Below are positions 44,301 to 53,465 of a stretch of 64,000 nt of DNA, one piece after another. How positions within the stretch are numbered: the stretch's first letter is position 1; each line of letters starts with the position of its first letter. A program made the translations under genes and the position numbers. Origin of the DNA: Bdellovibrionales bacterium (GTDB lineage Bacteria; Bdellovibrionota; Bdellovibrionia; Bdellovibrionales; UBA1609); contig JALZUR010000020.1 in assembly GCA_023301025.1 (NCBI GenBank), positions 62,001 through 126,000 of the forward strand. Direction: 5' to 3'. Below the pieces are notes generated by a model. That model did not search any database, was not told where the DNA came from, and saw nothing but the letters and a program-made list of their open reading frames with translations.

Positions 44301-45872
44301 TTAATGCAGAAAGTGTCTTTTACCAGTTAAAATCATTCCAAGTCCTTTTTCTTTAGCTTTTGCTATAACCTCTTGATCTTTAACTGAACCACCCGGTTGC
44401 AGTATCCATTTTACTCCGAAATTAGCAATAATCTCAATAGAATCCGGAAAAGGAAAAAATGCATCACTAGCTAAAACAAGATTTTTTTTATAGTTTGGGT
44501 GAAAAGACTTCATTCTTTCAAGTGAGAGTTTCACAGAGTCCACACGGTTCACTTGTCCCATTCCAAGCCCTAAACTCATCTCTGGTCCTACAACTGCAAT
44601 GGCATTGCTTTTTAATCTAGCAACTATTTTATTTGCAAAATCACATTGCATTTTTAGGTCTTTAGTAAAATCTGATTGGTTGCCTGAAACAAAACTCCAC
44701 TCTTTTTGCTCATCAGAAACACGATCAAAGTCTTGTTTAAGAACTCCACCAGAAACTCTTTTAAAGTCCTCTTTGGGGTAAAAACCTTCTTTTATTTTGG
44801 GCCACTCTAAGAGTCTTAAATTTTTCTTTCTACTTAAAATTTCTTTAGCATCTTTCGAAAATGATGGGGCTATAACACACTCAATAAAAATTTTAGAAAT
44901 CTCTAAAGCCTCTTCAGCACCAAGTTCATCGCTGCACGCTACAACACTTCCAAAAACACTCATTGGATCAGCAGAAAGAGAGAGTTTTAATGCTGTAAAA
45001 ATATCCTGACCTTGGCCAACACCACAAGGATTATTGTGCTTAACACTGACAACAGTCTTTTTATTTCTACCGTCTTGAATGACTGCTAAAGACTCTACAG
45101 CTGCTGTTAAATCTACTAAATTGTTAAAGGATAGTTCTTTTCCTTGAAGAATCTTAGCTTGATGAAGTCCCTCATTATTTTTATCAAAAAACCACTTAGA
45201 GCTTTGATGAGGGTTTTCACCATACCTAAGCTCTACCCCATCAGAAGACTCAAGAGCTTCCATTTTATTTGAATCTTTCTGTATTGGGAGTTTATCCGTT
45301 AGAGATTTTTTTAGCATCCAGTCCGCAATCGCGCTGTTATAATCAGCCAAAAGCTTAAAAGCTTTTCCTGAAAAATGTCTTCTTTGATCCACACTAAAGG
45401 TTTTTTGATCAAGAATAGAATAGTCTTCCGGATCCGTTAAAAGTAAAATTCGTTTAAAACTTTTAGCAGCAGCCCGAACCATGCTTGGTCCACCAACATC
45501 TATAAACTCTACTTTTTCATCTTCACTCAAATTCTTTGAGACATGTTCTTCGAAAGGATAAAGATTAACAGCAACTAAATCAAAGGGCTCAATGCCATGC
45601 TTCTCTAAAAGCTTTTGATCATCAGCGTGATCTTGTCTTGCAAGGAGACCCATGTGCACATGAGGGTGAAGCGTTTTAACACGACCATCCATCACCTCAG
45701 GAAAACCGGTAAGCGAATCAACGGGAGTCACTTCAACACCAAGCTCTTTTAAAGCCATAAGTGTTCCACCTGTAGAGAACACTTTTACTTTTTCTTGAAC
45801 CAAAAAATTGGCTAACACATCTAAGTGTGTTTTATCAGAAAGACTCACTAAAGCCGTTTTTATATCAGACAT
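44301..45872 (-). CDS. purH: Bifunctional AICAR transformylase / IMP cyclohydrolase
   Basis: The protein of about 523 residues carries out the last two steps of IMP synthesis. The N-terminal cyclohydrolase part has STGGTLMALKELG, GRVKTLHPHVHMGLLARQ and VNLYPFEE. The C-terminal transformylase part has ELRYGENPHQSS, VSVKHNNPCGVGQG and SDAFFPFPDSIE. ATG 45870-45872 is chosen since the family start (SDIKTALVSLSDKT) follows it and AGAGG lies 8 nt upstream. A longer frame from 45902 has no support. Confidence 0.95.
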   Translation of the reverse strand: MSDIKTALVSLSDKTHLDVLANFLVQEKVKVFSTGGTLMALKELGVEVTPVDSLTGFPEVMDGRVKTLHPHVHMGLLARQDHADDQKLLEKHGIEPFDLVAVNLYPFEEHVSKNLSEDEKVEFIDVGGPSMVRAAAKSFKRILLLTDPEDYSILDQKTFSVDQRRHFSGKAFKLLADYNSAIADWMLKKSLTDKLPIQKDSNKMEALESSDGVELRYGENPHQSSKWFFDKNNEGLHQAKILQGKELSFNNLVDLTAAVESLAVIQDGRNKKTVVSVKHNNPCGVGQGQDIFTALKLSLSADPMSVFGSVVACSDELGAEEALEISKIFIECVIAPSFSKDAKEILSRKKNLRLLEWPKIKEGFYPKEDFKRVSGGVLKQDFDRVSDEQKEWSFVSGNQSDFTKDLKMQCDFANKIVARLKSNAIAVVGPEMSLGLGMGQVNRVDSVKLSLERMKSFHPNYKKNLVLASDAFFPFPDSIEIIANFGVKWILQPGGSVKDQEVIAKAKEKGLGMILTGKRHFLH

Positions 45873-45925
45873 ACAAAAAACCTCTTCTTCCCCAAACCCC
45901 AAAAAAATTTAACTTAAACTACTAC

Positions 45926-47308
45926 TTAAAATACAAAACTAGCAAGAGCTGCTAAGTCGTCATTGGTGAGCAGCAAACCTGCTCCCACAAAAGGGCTTTG
46001 AACCCGATTTCCATCATCAAAGAGTCTGTTGTAGCCACCAATAACGTAGATTCCACCATAGAAATCATATCTTGCAAAAGTTCTAACACTCATCTCATTA
46101 AAATTAAAAAATTCTGCTGAAAGTTTTAATTTTTTGTTAAAGGCAAAATAGTCGACACCAAAACCACCAGAACTCTCAATTAGGCCACCTTTAAGAGTAA
46201 AGTTATAATAGTTTTTAGCAAATAAAGCTGTAATTCGTATTTCATTTTGATCTGTAACAGTTTCTGTAAAGTTCTCATTTTGGCTGCCCTCAATCTCAAC
46301 ACTTTTAGTTGAGTTCACACCAAAAGAATCTTGAACTAAGCCTATCTCATAATAACGATCAGGCCCTGGAAGAAGCTTTAAACCTAAAAAAGATCTTAAC
46401 TCTTCATCACTTGTTAAAAATTCAGAGTGGTAATCAAACTTAGCTCTCATTGTGCCTACTCGACCCAAAATTGTATTCATATTGTCCAGAACTGTATTAA
46501 CAGTATTGATTGTATCTTCGTCATTAAGAAGACGTCCGATGGTGCCTTCCCCACTGTTAAGCTTTTCTGAAAGCTCACTAAAGTTTGCGATAGTGTCATC
46601 AAATTTTTCTAAGCCGTTAAAAGCCGAATCAAAAGCTTCACTAAAACGTCCACCATTAGCATCACCTAAAACACCTTCAAATGTAGTTAAAATTCCATTA
46701 ACCTTATCAATAATTTCATTAAACTCATTTTTATTTCGCGAAGACACAGAGGCTAAATCACTAGTGAGTCTTTCAAGGTTATCTACAATTCTGCCAATGG
46801 GAGTATCATCATTACCTTTCAAAGTTGCTGACTTAATGGCTCCTGCCACATCTTTTAAAGACTCAGCGACTTCACCAATCTGTTTCATAACAGAGCCTAA
46901 ATCATCTCCAGCGTTCACCGTTGGCATTACTGAACCAGATTCTAAGTAGCTAGTTTCATCACTTTGATTAGAATAATCTGTTTCAATAGAGACATGTTTT
47001 GTTCCTAAAATTCCGTCAGATTTAAACTCTGCAAATGAATTTTCAGAAAGCTTTATCCCTTTATCTATGGTTAGTGTAATTACAGCCTTACCATTTTCAA
47101 GGGCAATGTCTTTAACGACACCAATTTTAACACCTGCCATCTTAACGGCACTATGCGGAATAATTCCTGAAGCATCAGAAACAATAATTTTGTGCTCAAC
47201 TGTTGGTGTAAAAACACCTACCCCTTTAACCACCTTCATGGACATGTAACCAAGAAGTACAAAAACGCTTACTACTAAAAGACCAACTTTAAATTCAGGG
47301 TTAAACAT
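45926..47308 (-). CDS. mlaD: MlaD-like MCE protein with C-terminal beta-barrel-like domain
   Basis: The 460-residue protein has an N-terminal membrane helix (about 7-28), one MCE domain (about 38-117; SDASGIIPHSAVKMAGVKIGVV; FKSDGILGTKHVSIE) and a helical stretch (about 135-290). About 155 C-terminal residues alternate hydrophobic and polar positions in strand-like segments (YYNFTLKGGLIESSGG; KLKLSAEFFNFNEMSVR; IYVIGGYNRLF) and end in Phe. It belongs to the ABC lipid transporter with MlaE and MlaF and overlaps the latter by 8 bp. Classical MlaD is far shorter, so this form may reach from the inner to the outer membrane. Confidence 0.85.
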   Translation of the reverse strand: MFNPEFKVGLLVVSVFVLLGYMSMKVVKGVGVFTPTVEHKIIVSDASGIIPHSAVKMAGVKIGVVKDIALENGKAVITLTIDKGIKLSENSFAEFKSDGILGTKHVSIETDYSNQSDETSYLESGSVMPTVNAGDDLGSVMKQIGEVAESLKDVAGAIKSATLKGNDDTPIGRIVDNLERLTSDLASVSSRNKNEFNEIIDKVNGILTTFEGVLGDANGGRFSEAFDSAFNGLEKFDDTIANFSELSEKLNSGEGTIGRLLNDEDTINTVNTVLDNMNTILGRVGTMRAKFDYHSEFLTSDEELRSFLGLKLLPGPDRYYEIGLVQDSFGVNSTKSVEIEGSQNENFTETVTDQNEIRITALFAKNYYNFTLKGGLIESSGGFGVDYFAFNKKLKLSAEFFNFNEMSVRTFARYDFYGGIYVIGGYNRLFDDGNRVQSPFVGAGLLLTNDDLAALASFVF

Positions 47309-48098
47309 CTTTTTTCCTTATCCCTGTATCAACAAACTTTCTGACCAAAGGGTCTTTAGAACTGATAAAATCTTCTGGTTTTCCATCCATTAAAACCCCA
47401 CCATTATTTAGCATAATCACGTAGTCACCAATTCGAAAAGCTGCATGAAGATCATGTGATACAACAACGCTTGTCTTCCCACTTCTAGAATAATGTGTGC
47501 TGTAGATCAAATCATCAACCATTTCTGTCAAAATAGGATCAAGGCCTGTAGTTGGTTCATCATAAAGCATAATTTCGGGGTCTAAGGCTAAAGCTCTTGC
47601 AAGAGCTGCTCTTTTTCTCATCCCACCACTCATTTGAGAAGGAAGTTTATCAAAATGCTTAGGCTCTAGGCCAGATTGCTTCATTTTTTCAGATGCAATA
47701 CTGTAAACCTCATCGTGAGTTAGATCTTTTCTATGTTCAATCAAAGGAAACATGGCGTTTTCAATAGCTGTCATGTCATCAAAAAGAGCCGAATATTGAA
47801 ACATTACACCTAACTTCATCCTAAATTTCATCAATTTTCTTTCAGACATTTGGCTTAAGTCTGTTCCTAAAACCTTAATCAATCCAGAAGTGGGCTTCAT
47901 CAAACCAAGCATGTGCTTCATCAAAACAGATTTACCTGTACCAGAAAAACCAATGATCATTGTTATCTTACTTTTAGGGATATTTAACTCAACACCGTTA
48001 AGTACAAAATCTTTACCACCATCAAAAGATTTCTTAAGACCACTGATTTCTATAGCATTTTTATCCGTAATAGTGTTTTTAACTTTATCTCTAGTCAT
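47301..48098 (-). CDS. mlaF: MlaF-like lipid ABC transporter ATP-binding protein
   Basis: The 265-residue ATPase has Walker A GFSGTGKSVLMKHMLG, Q-loop GVMFQYSALFDDMTAIEN, signature MSGGMRKRAALARALA (the MlaF form) and Walker B IMLYDEPTTGLDP. It drives phospholipid transfer between the membranes with MlaE and MlaD. Its ATG overlaps the mlaE stop (ATGA), and its stop overlaps mlaD. Confidence 0.93.
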   Translation of the reverse strand: MTRDKVKNTITDKNAIEISGLKKSFDGGKDFVLNGVELNIPKSKITMIIGFSGTGKSVLMKHMLGLMKPTSGLIKVLGTDLSQMSERKLMKFRMKLGVMFQYSALFDDMTAIENAMFPLIEHRKDLTHDEVYSIASEKMKQSGLEPKHFDKLPSQMSGGMRKRAALARALALDPEIMLYDEPTTGLDPILTEMVDDLIYSTHYSRSGKTSVVVSHDLHAAFRIGDYVIMLNNGGVLMDGKPEDFISSKDPLVRKFVDTGIRKKDV

Positions 48099-48904
48099 GC
48101 TGTCACCAAATAGTAAAAACGAATAAAATTAGACAGGATATAATCAAGTACAATCACCATTACCATACTTGTTACAACACCTTTGTTGGTAGAAAGCCCC
48201 ACGCCTCTAGCTCCACCTTTTGTGTAGTAACCAGAAAACGTACAGTATAGACCAAAAAAGAAACCAAAAACCGTAGCTTTAAAAATACTTTCAACTAAAT
48301 ATGAGATTTCAATCCAAGCGCTTAACTTATCCCAATAGCCACCTTCATCTAAACCCAGAAAATGAATACTTAGATAGTATGATGAAACTAAAGCTAAAAA
48401 ATCAAAGATAATGCACATCAAAGGTGTTGCAATTGTTGTAGCAACAACTCTGGGACTTACAAGAAACTGTATAGGATCAACTCCTATAACTTCTAAAGCA
48501 TCAATCTGTTCAGAAACTCTCATAGTCCCAATCTGTGCAGCCATAGCTCCACCAGCTCTAGCCGAAATTATAAGTCCTGTCATAACCGGACCAAGTTCTC
48601 TTAAAATAGCAAGAGCCACTGTTGGCCCAACCAAATCCCCTGCACTAAAAAGATTAAAGCCAAGCCAAATCTGAAAGGTCAAAGCAAGACCCGAAAACGT
48701 TCCTGTAAGAAGAATAATTCCTAATGAGTGATTGCCAACAAAGTCTATGTATTTAAAAATCTCTTTCCACCTTGAAGGCGGGTTAAAAATACTAACAAGG
48801 GCTTTCTTTGCAAAAAAAGCAAAACGACCGACTTCACTAAGCTTGTTTTCTAAATACTTGGAAAAAGAAAAAAAAGCGCTTGAATTTAAGATCTTATTTT
48901 TCAT
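48095..48904 (-). CDS. mlaE: MlaE-like lipid ABC transporter permease
   Basis: The 269-residue inner-membrane protein has an N-terminal amphipathic part and five hydrophobic segments. Family motifs are LTGTFSGLALTFQIWLG, RELGPVMTGLIISARAGGAMAAQIGTMRVSEQIDALEVIGVDPIQFLVSPR and CTFSGYYTKGGARGVG. It forms the membrane core of the Mla-type lipid transporter. The ATG overlaps the alr stop by 4 bp. Confidence 0.92.
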   Translation of the reverse strand: MKNKILNSSAFFSFSKYLENKLSEVGRFAFFAKKALVSIFNPPSRWKEIFKYIDFVGNHSLGIILLTGTFSGLALTFQIWLGFNLFSAGDLVGPTVALAILRELGPVMTGLIISARAGGAMAAQIGTMRVSEQIDALEVIGVDPIQFLVSPRVVATTIATPLMCIIFDFLALVSSYYLSIHFLGLDEGGYWDKLSAWIEISYLVESIFKATVFGFFFGLYCTFSGYYTKGGARGVGLSTNKGVVTSMVMVIVLDYILSNFIRFYYLVTA

Positions 48905-50010
48905 ATAACCCTTCGGTGAAGTCTCGATCCTAGACCTACAAGAAGCTCATAAGTTATGCAACCCGAAGTCTTACTCCAGTGTTTCAGAGCATCTACACTC
49001 TCATCTCCACCAAATAAGCTAAACATCTCTCCTAGCTGTGCATTTGAGTCAGCGCCTAAATCAATCATCATGTAGTCCATGCATATAGAGCCCACTTGTG
49101 AAAATGTCTCTTGTTCTTTAAAAACATTGATTTTACCAGATAAACTGCGCGGTATGCCATCAGCATAACCAATTAAAAGCACCCCTATTTTTGTATCTTT
49201 AAGGCTCGTCCAAGTACGACCATAAGAGACACTTTGTCCTTTTAAAACCTCGCGTGTATGAACCAATGGGGCTCTAAGTGATAAGCTCTTCATTAACTCA
49301 AAAGACATAGCATCACTGTCAGAATATCCATACAAAGAAAGCCCTGGTCGAATACCTTCCTTATAAGGGCCAAACCCAAGAGCATCACTATTTGGCAGAT
49401 GAACTTGAGATGATTTTAATCCAAATCTGTTAGAGAGTTCATATAACAGTTGCAAGTTCTTTGAAGCTTCAGAACTTTTATCATCAATTTCTAATGCATT
49501 GTTAAAATGTCCACAAAGACCATCAATTCTTATGTTACATTTTTGAAGCTCATCAAAAACAGCGTCAACATCTTTTAAATCAAAGCCTAATCTAGACATG
49601 CCTAAATCAAATTTTAAGTGAACACCCTCTAATTTATTCAGGTGCTCTTGGCTCAATCTCTTTAAAATATTTAAATCTTCATAAGAACCAAGAATCAAAG
49701 TCAGATTGTTAAATACATACTCTTCTACGGAGGATGCGCATAAAGGTGCAAAAACAAGTAGATTCATTTTTTTTTGTGGAAACATCCGCCTGAGTCTTAA
49801 AGCTTCACTTACTCTTGCTACCCCAAAGTTTTCTACACCTAAATCTAAAAGTTCAGAAACTATAAGAGTATCCCCTAAACCATAGCCATTGGCTTTGACC
49901 ATGGGGCAAATAAAAGATGATGAAGTCTTACTCTTCAAAAAATCTAGATTATGAGAAAGGGCCTTTCGACTAATTAATAGTTCAGCTTGCACTTGAAAAT
50001 CATGACACAA
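48901..50010 (-). CDS. alr: Alanine racemase
   Basis: The 369-residue PLP enzyme makes D-alanine for the cell wall. Seen: the PLP lysine in MVKANGYGLGD (Lys about 39), KFDLGMSRLGFD, GLCGHFNNA, RPGLSLYGY and the C-terminal catalytic Tyr region VSYGRTWT...GYADGIPR, SICMDYMMIDLG. The start is unsure: TTG at 50008-50010 and a GTG six codons on both lack a good ribosome site. It leads directly into mlaEFD. Confidence 0.92.
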   Translation of the reverse strand: MCHDFQVQAELLISRKALSHNLDFLKSKTSSSFICPMVKANGYGLGDTLIVSELLDLGVENFGVARVSEALRLRRMFPQKKMNLLVFAPLCASSVEEYVFNNLTLILGSYEDLNILKRLSQEHLNKLEGVHLKFDLGMSRLGFDLKDVDAVFDELQKCNIRIDGLCGHFNNALEIDDKSSEASKNLQLLYELSNRFGLKSSQVHLPNSDALGFGPYKEGIRPGLSLYGYSDSDAMSFELMKSLSLRAPLVHTREVLKGQSVSYGRTWTSLKDTKIGVLLIGYADGIPRSLSGKINVFKEQETFSQVGSICMDYMMIDLGADSNAQLGEMFSLFGGDESVDALKHWSKTSGCITYELLVGLGSRLHRRVI

Positions 50011-50024
50011 TAAAGTTAAAGGGT

Positions 50025-51518
50025 CTATTTTTTGATAGCTCTTAGAGGACCATTTGCATATTCTGAAAGTTCTGAAAGGCTCAGTTCATTAAATTCTTTT
50101 TGCGCAGGATCTAGTGTTCTCAACTTCACCGTCTCACCAATCCCCTCTCTTTGATCAAGGCTTTTTTGTAACCGCATCATTAAATCTTCTCCCGAAGATG
50201 AGTTGTTAGGGTACGTACCTATACTAATACTACATGTGCATTGAAGTTTTTCTTTCAAATCTGAAAAAAACTGAGTCTGCTTTATTTTCAGTAACATAAA
50301 CTCAGCCTTAAAATCAGCATCTACGGTATGCATATGAGGGAAAATAATTCCAAAGCTATTCTCAGAAATACTGCCAACAGTGTCATTCTGCCTCACAATA
50401 GAGTGTAATAACTTAGATATTCCTTTAATAAGAAGCTGAACTCTTTCTTGATTATAATTGCTCTTAATAGCCACAAAGTTATCAATTTCAATAAGAAAAA
50501 CTGTCACCGGTAAAAAAAGCCTTTTGGCTCTAAGAATTTCATTATTTAAATTTTCATAGAAAATATTTTTTAAAACAAAATTAGTCTTTTCATCTCTAAT
50601 TTTATTTTTTCTAAATAAACTTTTATACTTTATTGCTTCTAGTTTTGTTACAGCGAAATCAACTAAGGTTTCAAGGTCAATATCTAGACTGTCTGCAGGT
50701 GGTTTTTCATAAACAAGAATACCTTGGATGTCTTTATCAGCTGTCAAAACTCGGGAGTTTAACATTCTATGACCAAAGGTTTTGTAGCAGAGTTTGGCTA
50801 AAGCAGGTATTTTTAGACCTTGTTGTAGGTGCTCTTCAGGGTTAAATTTAATTGCTTTAGAAAAGTTTAGCCCTAGCCCATTAAGAGTTCTAGGTGAATC
50901 AAAAAAAAAAGATGATGTTGCAACCAAGCTGCAATACGTAGGTAAGTATTTTAAGAATATTCCTTTTCTTCTAGACTTTAAAACTTTTTCTAACGACTCA
51001 CACAACACCGTAGATACTTGATCCACCGAACTACATCTCTTTATAGCAATCAAACTTTTTGTTTTTTGAGTTTCTAAGCTTTTGGCGTAAATTTCGTTAT
51101 TAATCGAAGGTTCATCACCATGAAAAGAGGGCTCTTCTCCATATTCTTCTTCAACTTGGTAGCCTGAGTGGATTAGTTCTTTACTGTTAATGAGATCTTC
51201 TAAAAGGGATTTAAAAGCCTGGTGGTCAGATAAAGAATACACACCTGAATGAGGCCAATTGAATGACTTTAAACCTCTATTTAAAATACAAATTTTTGCA
51301 TCTTTAAGTCTACTAAAAACTCTTTGTAAAAGTACTTTATTAATTGAATCTAAAAAGAAATTCTCTTCAATAAGGAGCAAATCAATCTTTTGTTTAAGTA
51401 CTTTAGAGGATAAGACATCGATAGTTTTACTAAAATCAAACTCATGTCCTAAGTGACTGAAAAATGTTGAAAGCTCAGGCTCCTCAGTCGAGCTGAGTAA
51501 AAAAACTTTAAGCTCCAT
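50025..51518 (-). CDS. Degenerate GGDEF-domain signalling protein
   Basis: The 497-residue protein has an N-terminal receiver-like part (about 1-110; LLLIEENFF), a middle region that may be GAF-like (about 150-290) and a C-terminal GGDEF-fold domain (about 310-470; NEILRAKRLFLPVTVFLIEIDNF, GISKLLHSIVRQNDTVG). The catalytic GG(D/E)EF is replaced by SENSF in VGSISENSFGIIFP, so it probably makes no c-di-GMP and may bind nucleotides or proteins instead. It follows a membrane sensor-like gene by 13 bp. Confidence 0.72.
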   Translation of the reverse strand: MELKVFLLSSTEEPELSTFFSHLGHEFDFSKTIDVLSSKVLKQKIDLLLIEENFFLDSINKVLLQRVFSRLKDAKICILNRGLKSFNWPHSGVYSLSDHQAFKSLLEDLINSKELIHSGYQVEEEYGEEPSFHGDEPSINNEIYAKSLETQKTKSLIAIKRCSSVDQVSTVLCESLEKVLKSRRKGIFLKYLPTYCSLVATSSFFFDSPRTLNGLGLNFSKAIKFNPEEHLQQGLKIPALAKLCYKTFGHRMLNSRVLTADKDIQGILVYEKPPADSLDIDLETLVDFAVTKLEAIKYKSLFRKNKIRDEKTNFVLKNIFYENLNNEILRAKRLFLPVTVFLIEIDNFVAIKSNYNQERVQLLIKGISKLLHSIVRQNDTVGSISENSFGIIFPHMHTVDADFKAEFMLLKIKQTQFFSDLKEKLQCTCSISIGTYPNNSSSGEDLMMRLQKSLDQREGIGETVKLRTLDPAQKEFNELSLSELSEYANGPLRAIKK

Positions 51519-51531
51519 AATTTAAAACCTT

Positions 51532-53277
51532 TTATGAGTTTATATCTTCATTAAAATTACTAACTGATGAATCAATTGATTGCACAAACTCTTCGAGACT
51601 GTCAGTTAAATCCTCAGCTAACTTAAGCCAATCATCCTCACTTGAAACTAAAAGAGCTTCACTACCATCAATGCTCTTCTCTTTCTCACTTACAGTTTCA
51701 AAATCTATCATCGTCTCAACAGAATCCTCATCATTATTTTCTTCAACAAAAGTGTTCGTAAAGTCTGTTCTTAATTTTAGCTTCTCATACTGAAGATCAA
51801 CACCTTCAACAAACTTAAGCTCATCTTTGTACTCACTCTCAACTATTGAAACTGCGTCATACTCATCGATACTGTCCGAAATATTAGAACCACCATTTTT
51901 TTTGAATGAAGCTGAAGGCGTTGCAAATGAAGGTGGAGTTTGCCCAAGTACTGGATTTTCCATTAAGAAATCACTGTAATCAATAGCTTCAGAATTTTCT
52001 TTTCTCTTGCTTGTACCCGTAGAGCTGTCATTCCTTACTTTTTGGGAAGTAGAGTTTCTAACCTCGTCTAAATTTCTTTTTTGTGACGTGGCACTTTTTT
52101 CTTTTGCAAGAATAGGAGGAGGTGAAAAGGCTTGCTTTTCTTTTTTGTTAAAACTTAAGCCTGATAAACTCTCAAAGAGGGTATTTACAGAACTTGGGGA
52201 TTTCTGAGCTTTCGGTGTTTTCTTTACTTTAGCTGTTTTATTAGATGCTCTCTTATCTGTAAATTCTTTACTGGTCAGTTTCTTACTAGATAAAGTTTTA
52301 TTAGACAGGTTTTCATTAAAAGTCGCTATCTCAGCATCTAACTCTTTTGCTGTGGCATTCACTTTTTTAGCGTAATCTTTATCCTTCATATCATCGTTAA
52401 TCTTAATCACAGCTTCTGACTCTTTAACAATTTTTTGTGTATCTTTTTGAAGTGAAATCATCTGTATATCATCATCTTCTTCTTCTTCAATTTCATCAAA
52501 TATGTTTAGCTTCTCTTCTCTAACAACATCGTCAAGATCTGCTCTTCGCACTCGTCTTTGTTCAGCGGCGCTTGAAAAACCGATTAAAGAAAGGCCCATT
52601 AGCAAAATCCCACCGAGGCCGAATATATGAGCTAAAGTCGCATTGAAAAGCACTTCACTTTTAACAAAAACTTTAGCTACAAAACCATTAGTCTGTATAT
52701 TTTCAAAAAGGTAGCTGGTTTCCAAATTTTTTATATTTAGCCTTCTATTTGTGAGATGATTCCCAACTAAAACATGATTTCTCGAGTCAGTTAAAATCCA
52801 CTTCTTTTTATCAAAGGCTTGACCCAAAGTGTTTTGAAAATGACTTAATAGCATACCCTCTAAACTTAAAAATCCGTCTTGATCTTTTACTCTGACCATA
52901 AAACTTTGATTTGTATTGTCTTTATCTTTAAAAACAAAAAGCTTATTTTTAGCTCCTAAAGATCTGTAAAACATTTTAATCGCTGCAGGGCTTAAGTCTT
53001 GTTGTATCTTTTCATTTTGAGCAAAAAACTTAGGCTCTAGAGACTTACTCTGTAGCTTTAAGACAAATGAATAAGGGCTCATAACCTTTGAATCTTGTAA
53101 CTTTAAAGGGGACTTAAAATATTGGGCTACACTGCCTGAAGCTCTGTCTAGCATGAGCTCAGCCGACTCTCGTTGTAACAGGTTTTGTTTATTTTGAAGC
53201 TTTTGAACAAAAAAGACCCATAAACCACAAAAAAAGACTGCTAAAAGAGTGATTAAAAATTTTCTTCCCTTAAACAT
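51532..53277 (-). CDS. Two-transmembrane sensor-like protein with long acidic cytoplasmic tail
   Basis: I recognise no family for this 581-residue protein. It has two membrane helices (about 7-25 and 212-234) around a periplasmic domain of about 185 residues, a layout of bacterial sensory proteins. The cytoplasmic tail is long, rich in Ser, Lys and acidic residues, and probably disordered, with no histidine kinase, HAMP or methyl-accepting domain. The gene precedes the degenerate GGDEF gene and may pass a signal to it. Confidence 0.55.
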   Translation of the reverse strand: MFKGRKFLITLLAVFFCGLWVFFVQKLQNKQNLLQRESAELMLDRASGSVAQYFKSPLKLQDSKVMSPYSFVLKLQSKSLEPKFFAQNEKIQQDLSPAAIKMFYRSLGAKNKLFVFKDKDNTNQSFMVRVKDQDGFLSLEGMLLSHFQNTLGQAFDKKKWILTDSRNHVLVGNHLTNRRLNIKNLETSYLFENIQTNGFVAKVFVKSEVLFNATLAHIFGLGGILLMGLSLIGFSSAAEQRRVRRADLDDVVREEKLNIFDEIEEEEDDDIQMISLQKDTQKIVKESEAVIKINDDMKDKDYAKKVNATAKELDAEIATFNENLSNKTLSSKKLTSKEFTDKRASNKTAKVKKTPKAQKSPSSVNTLFESLSGLSFNKKEKQAFSPPPILAKEKSATSQKRNLDEVRNSTSQKVRNDSSTGTSKRKENSEAIDYSDFLMENPVLGQTPPSFATPSASFKKNGGSNISDSIDEYDAVSIVESEYKDELKFVEGVDLQYEKLKLRTDFTNTFVEENNDEDSVETMIDFETVSEKEKSIDGSEALLVSSEDDWLKLAEDLTDSLEEFVQSIDSSVSNFNEDINS

Positions 53278-53465
53278 TACAACTCCTTTAAGAACAGTGA
53301 GTGATCTAAAATTTACTTTAAGCTTGATAATAATTCTACAAAAAAGTCTTAAATTTAAGCATTTTACTGCTTTTATATTTTCCTATCTTTATTAAGATGA
53401 ATCAAGAAGCTTTTATGAGCTAATCGAGTGTCTTTACATAATTTTTACATTATATAAGGTAAGCT

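Noticed and set aside
46452-46949. Plus-strand frame opposite mlaD
   Set aside because: The protein is Ser/Leu/Pro-rich with no motif, and the minus strand encodes a clear MCE protein inside an overlapping operon.
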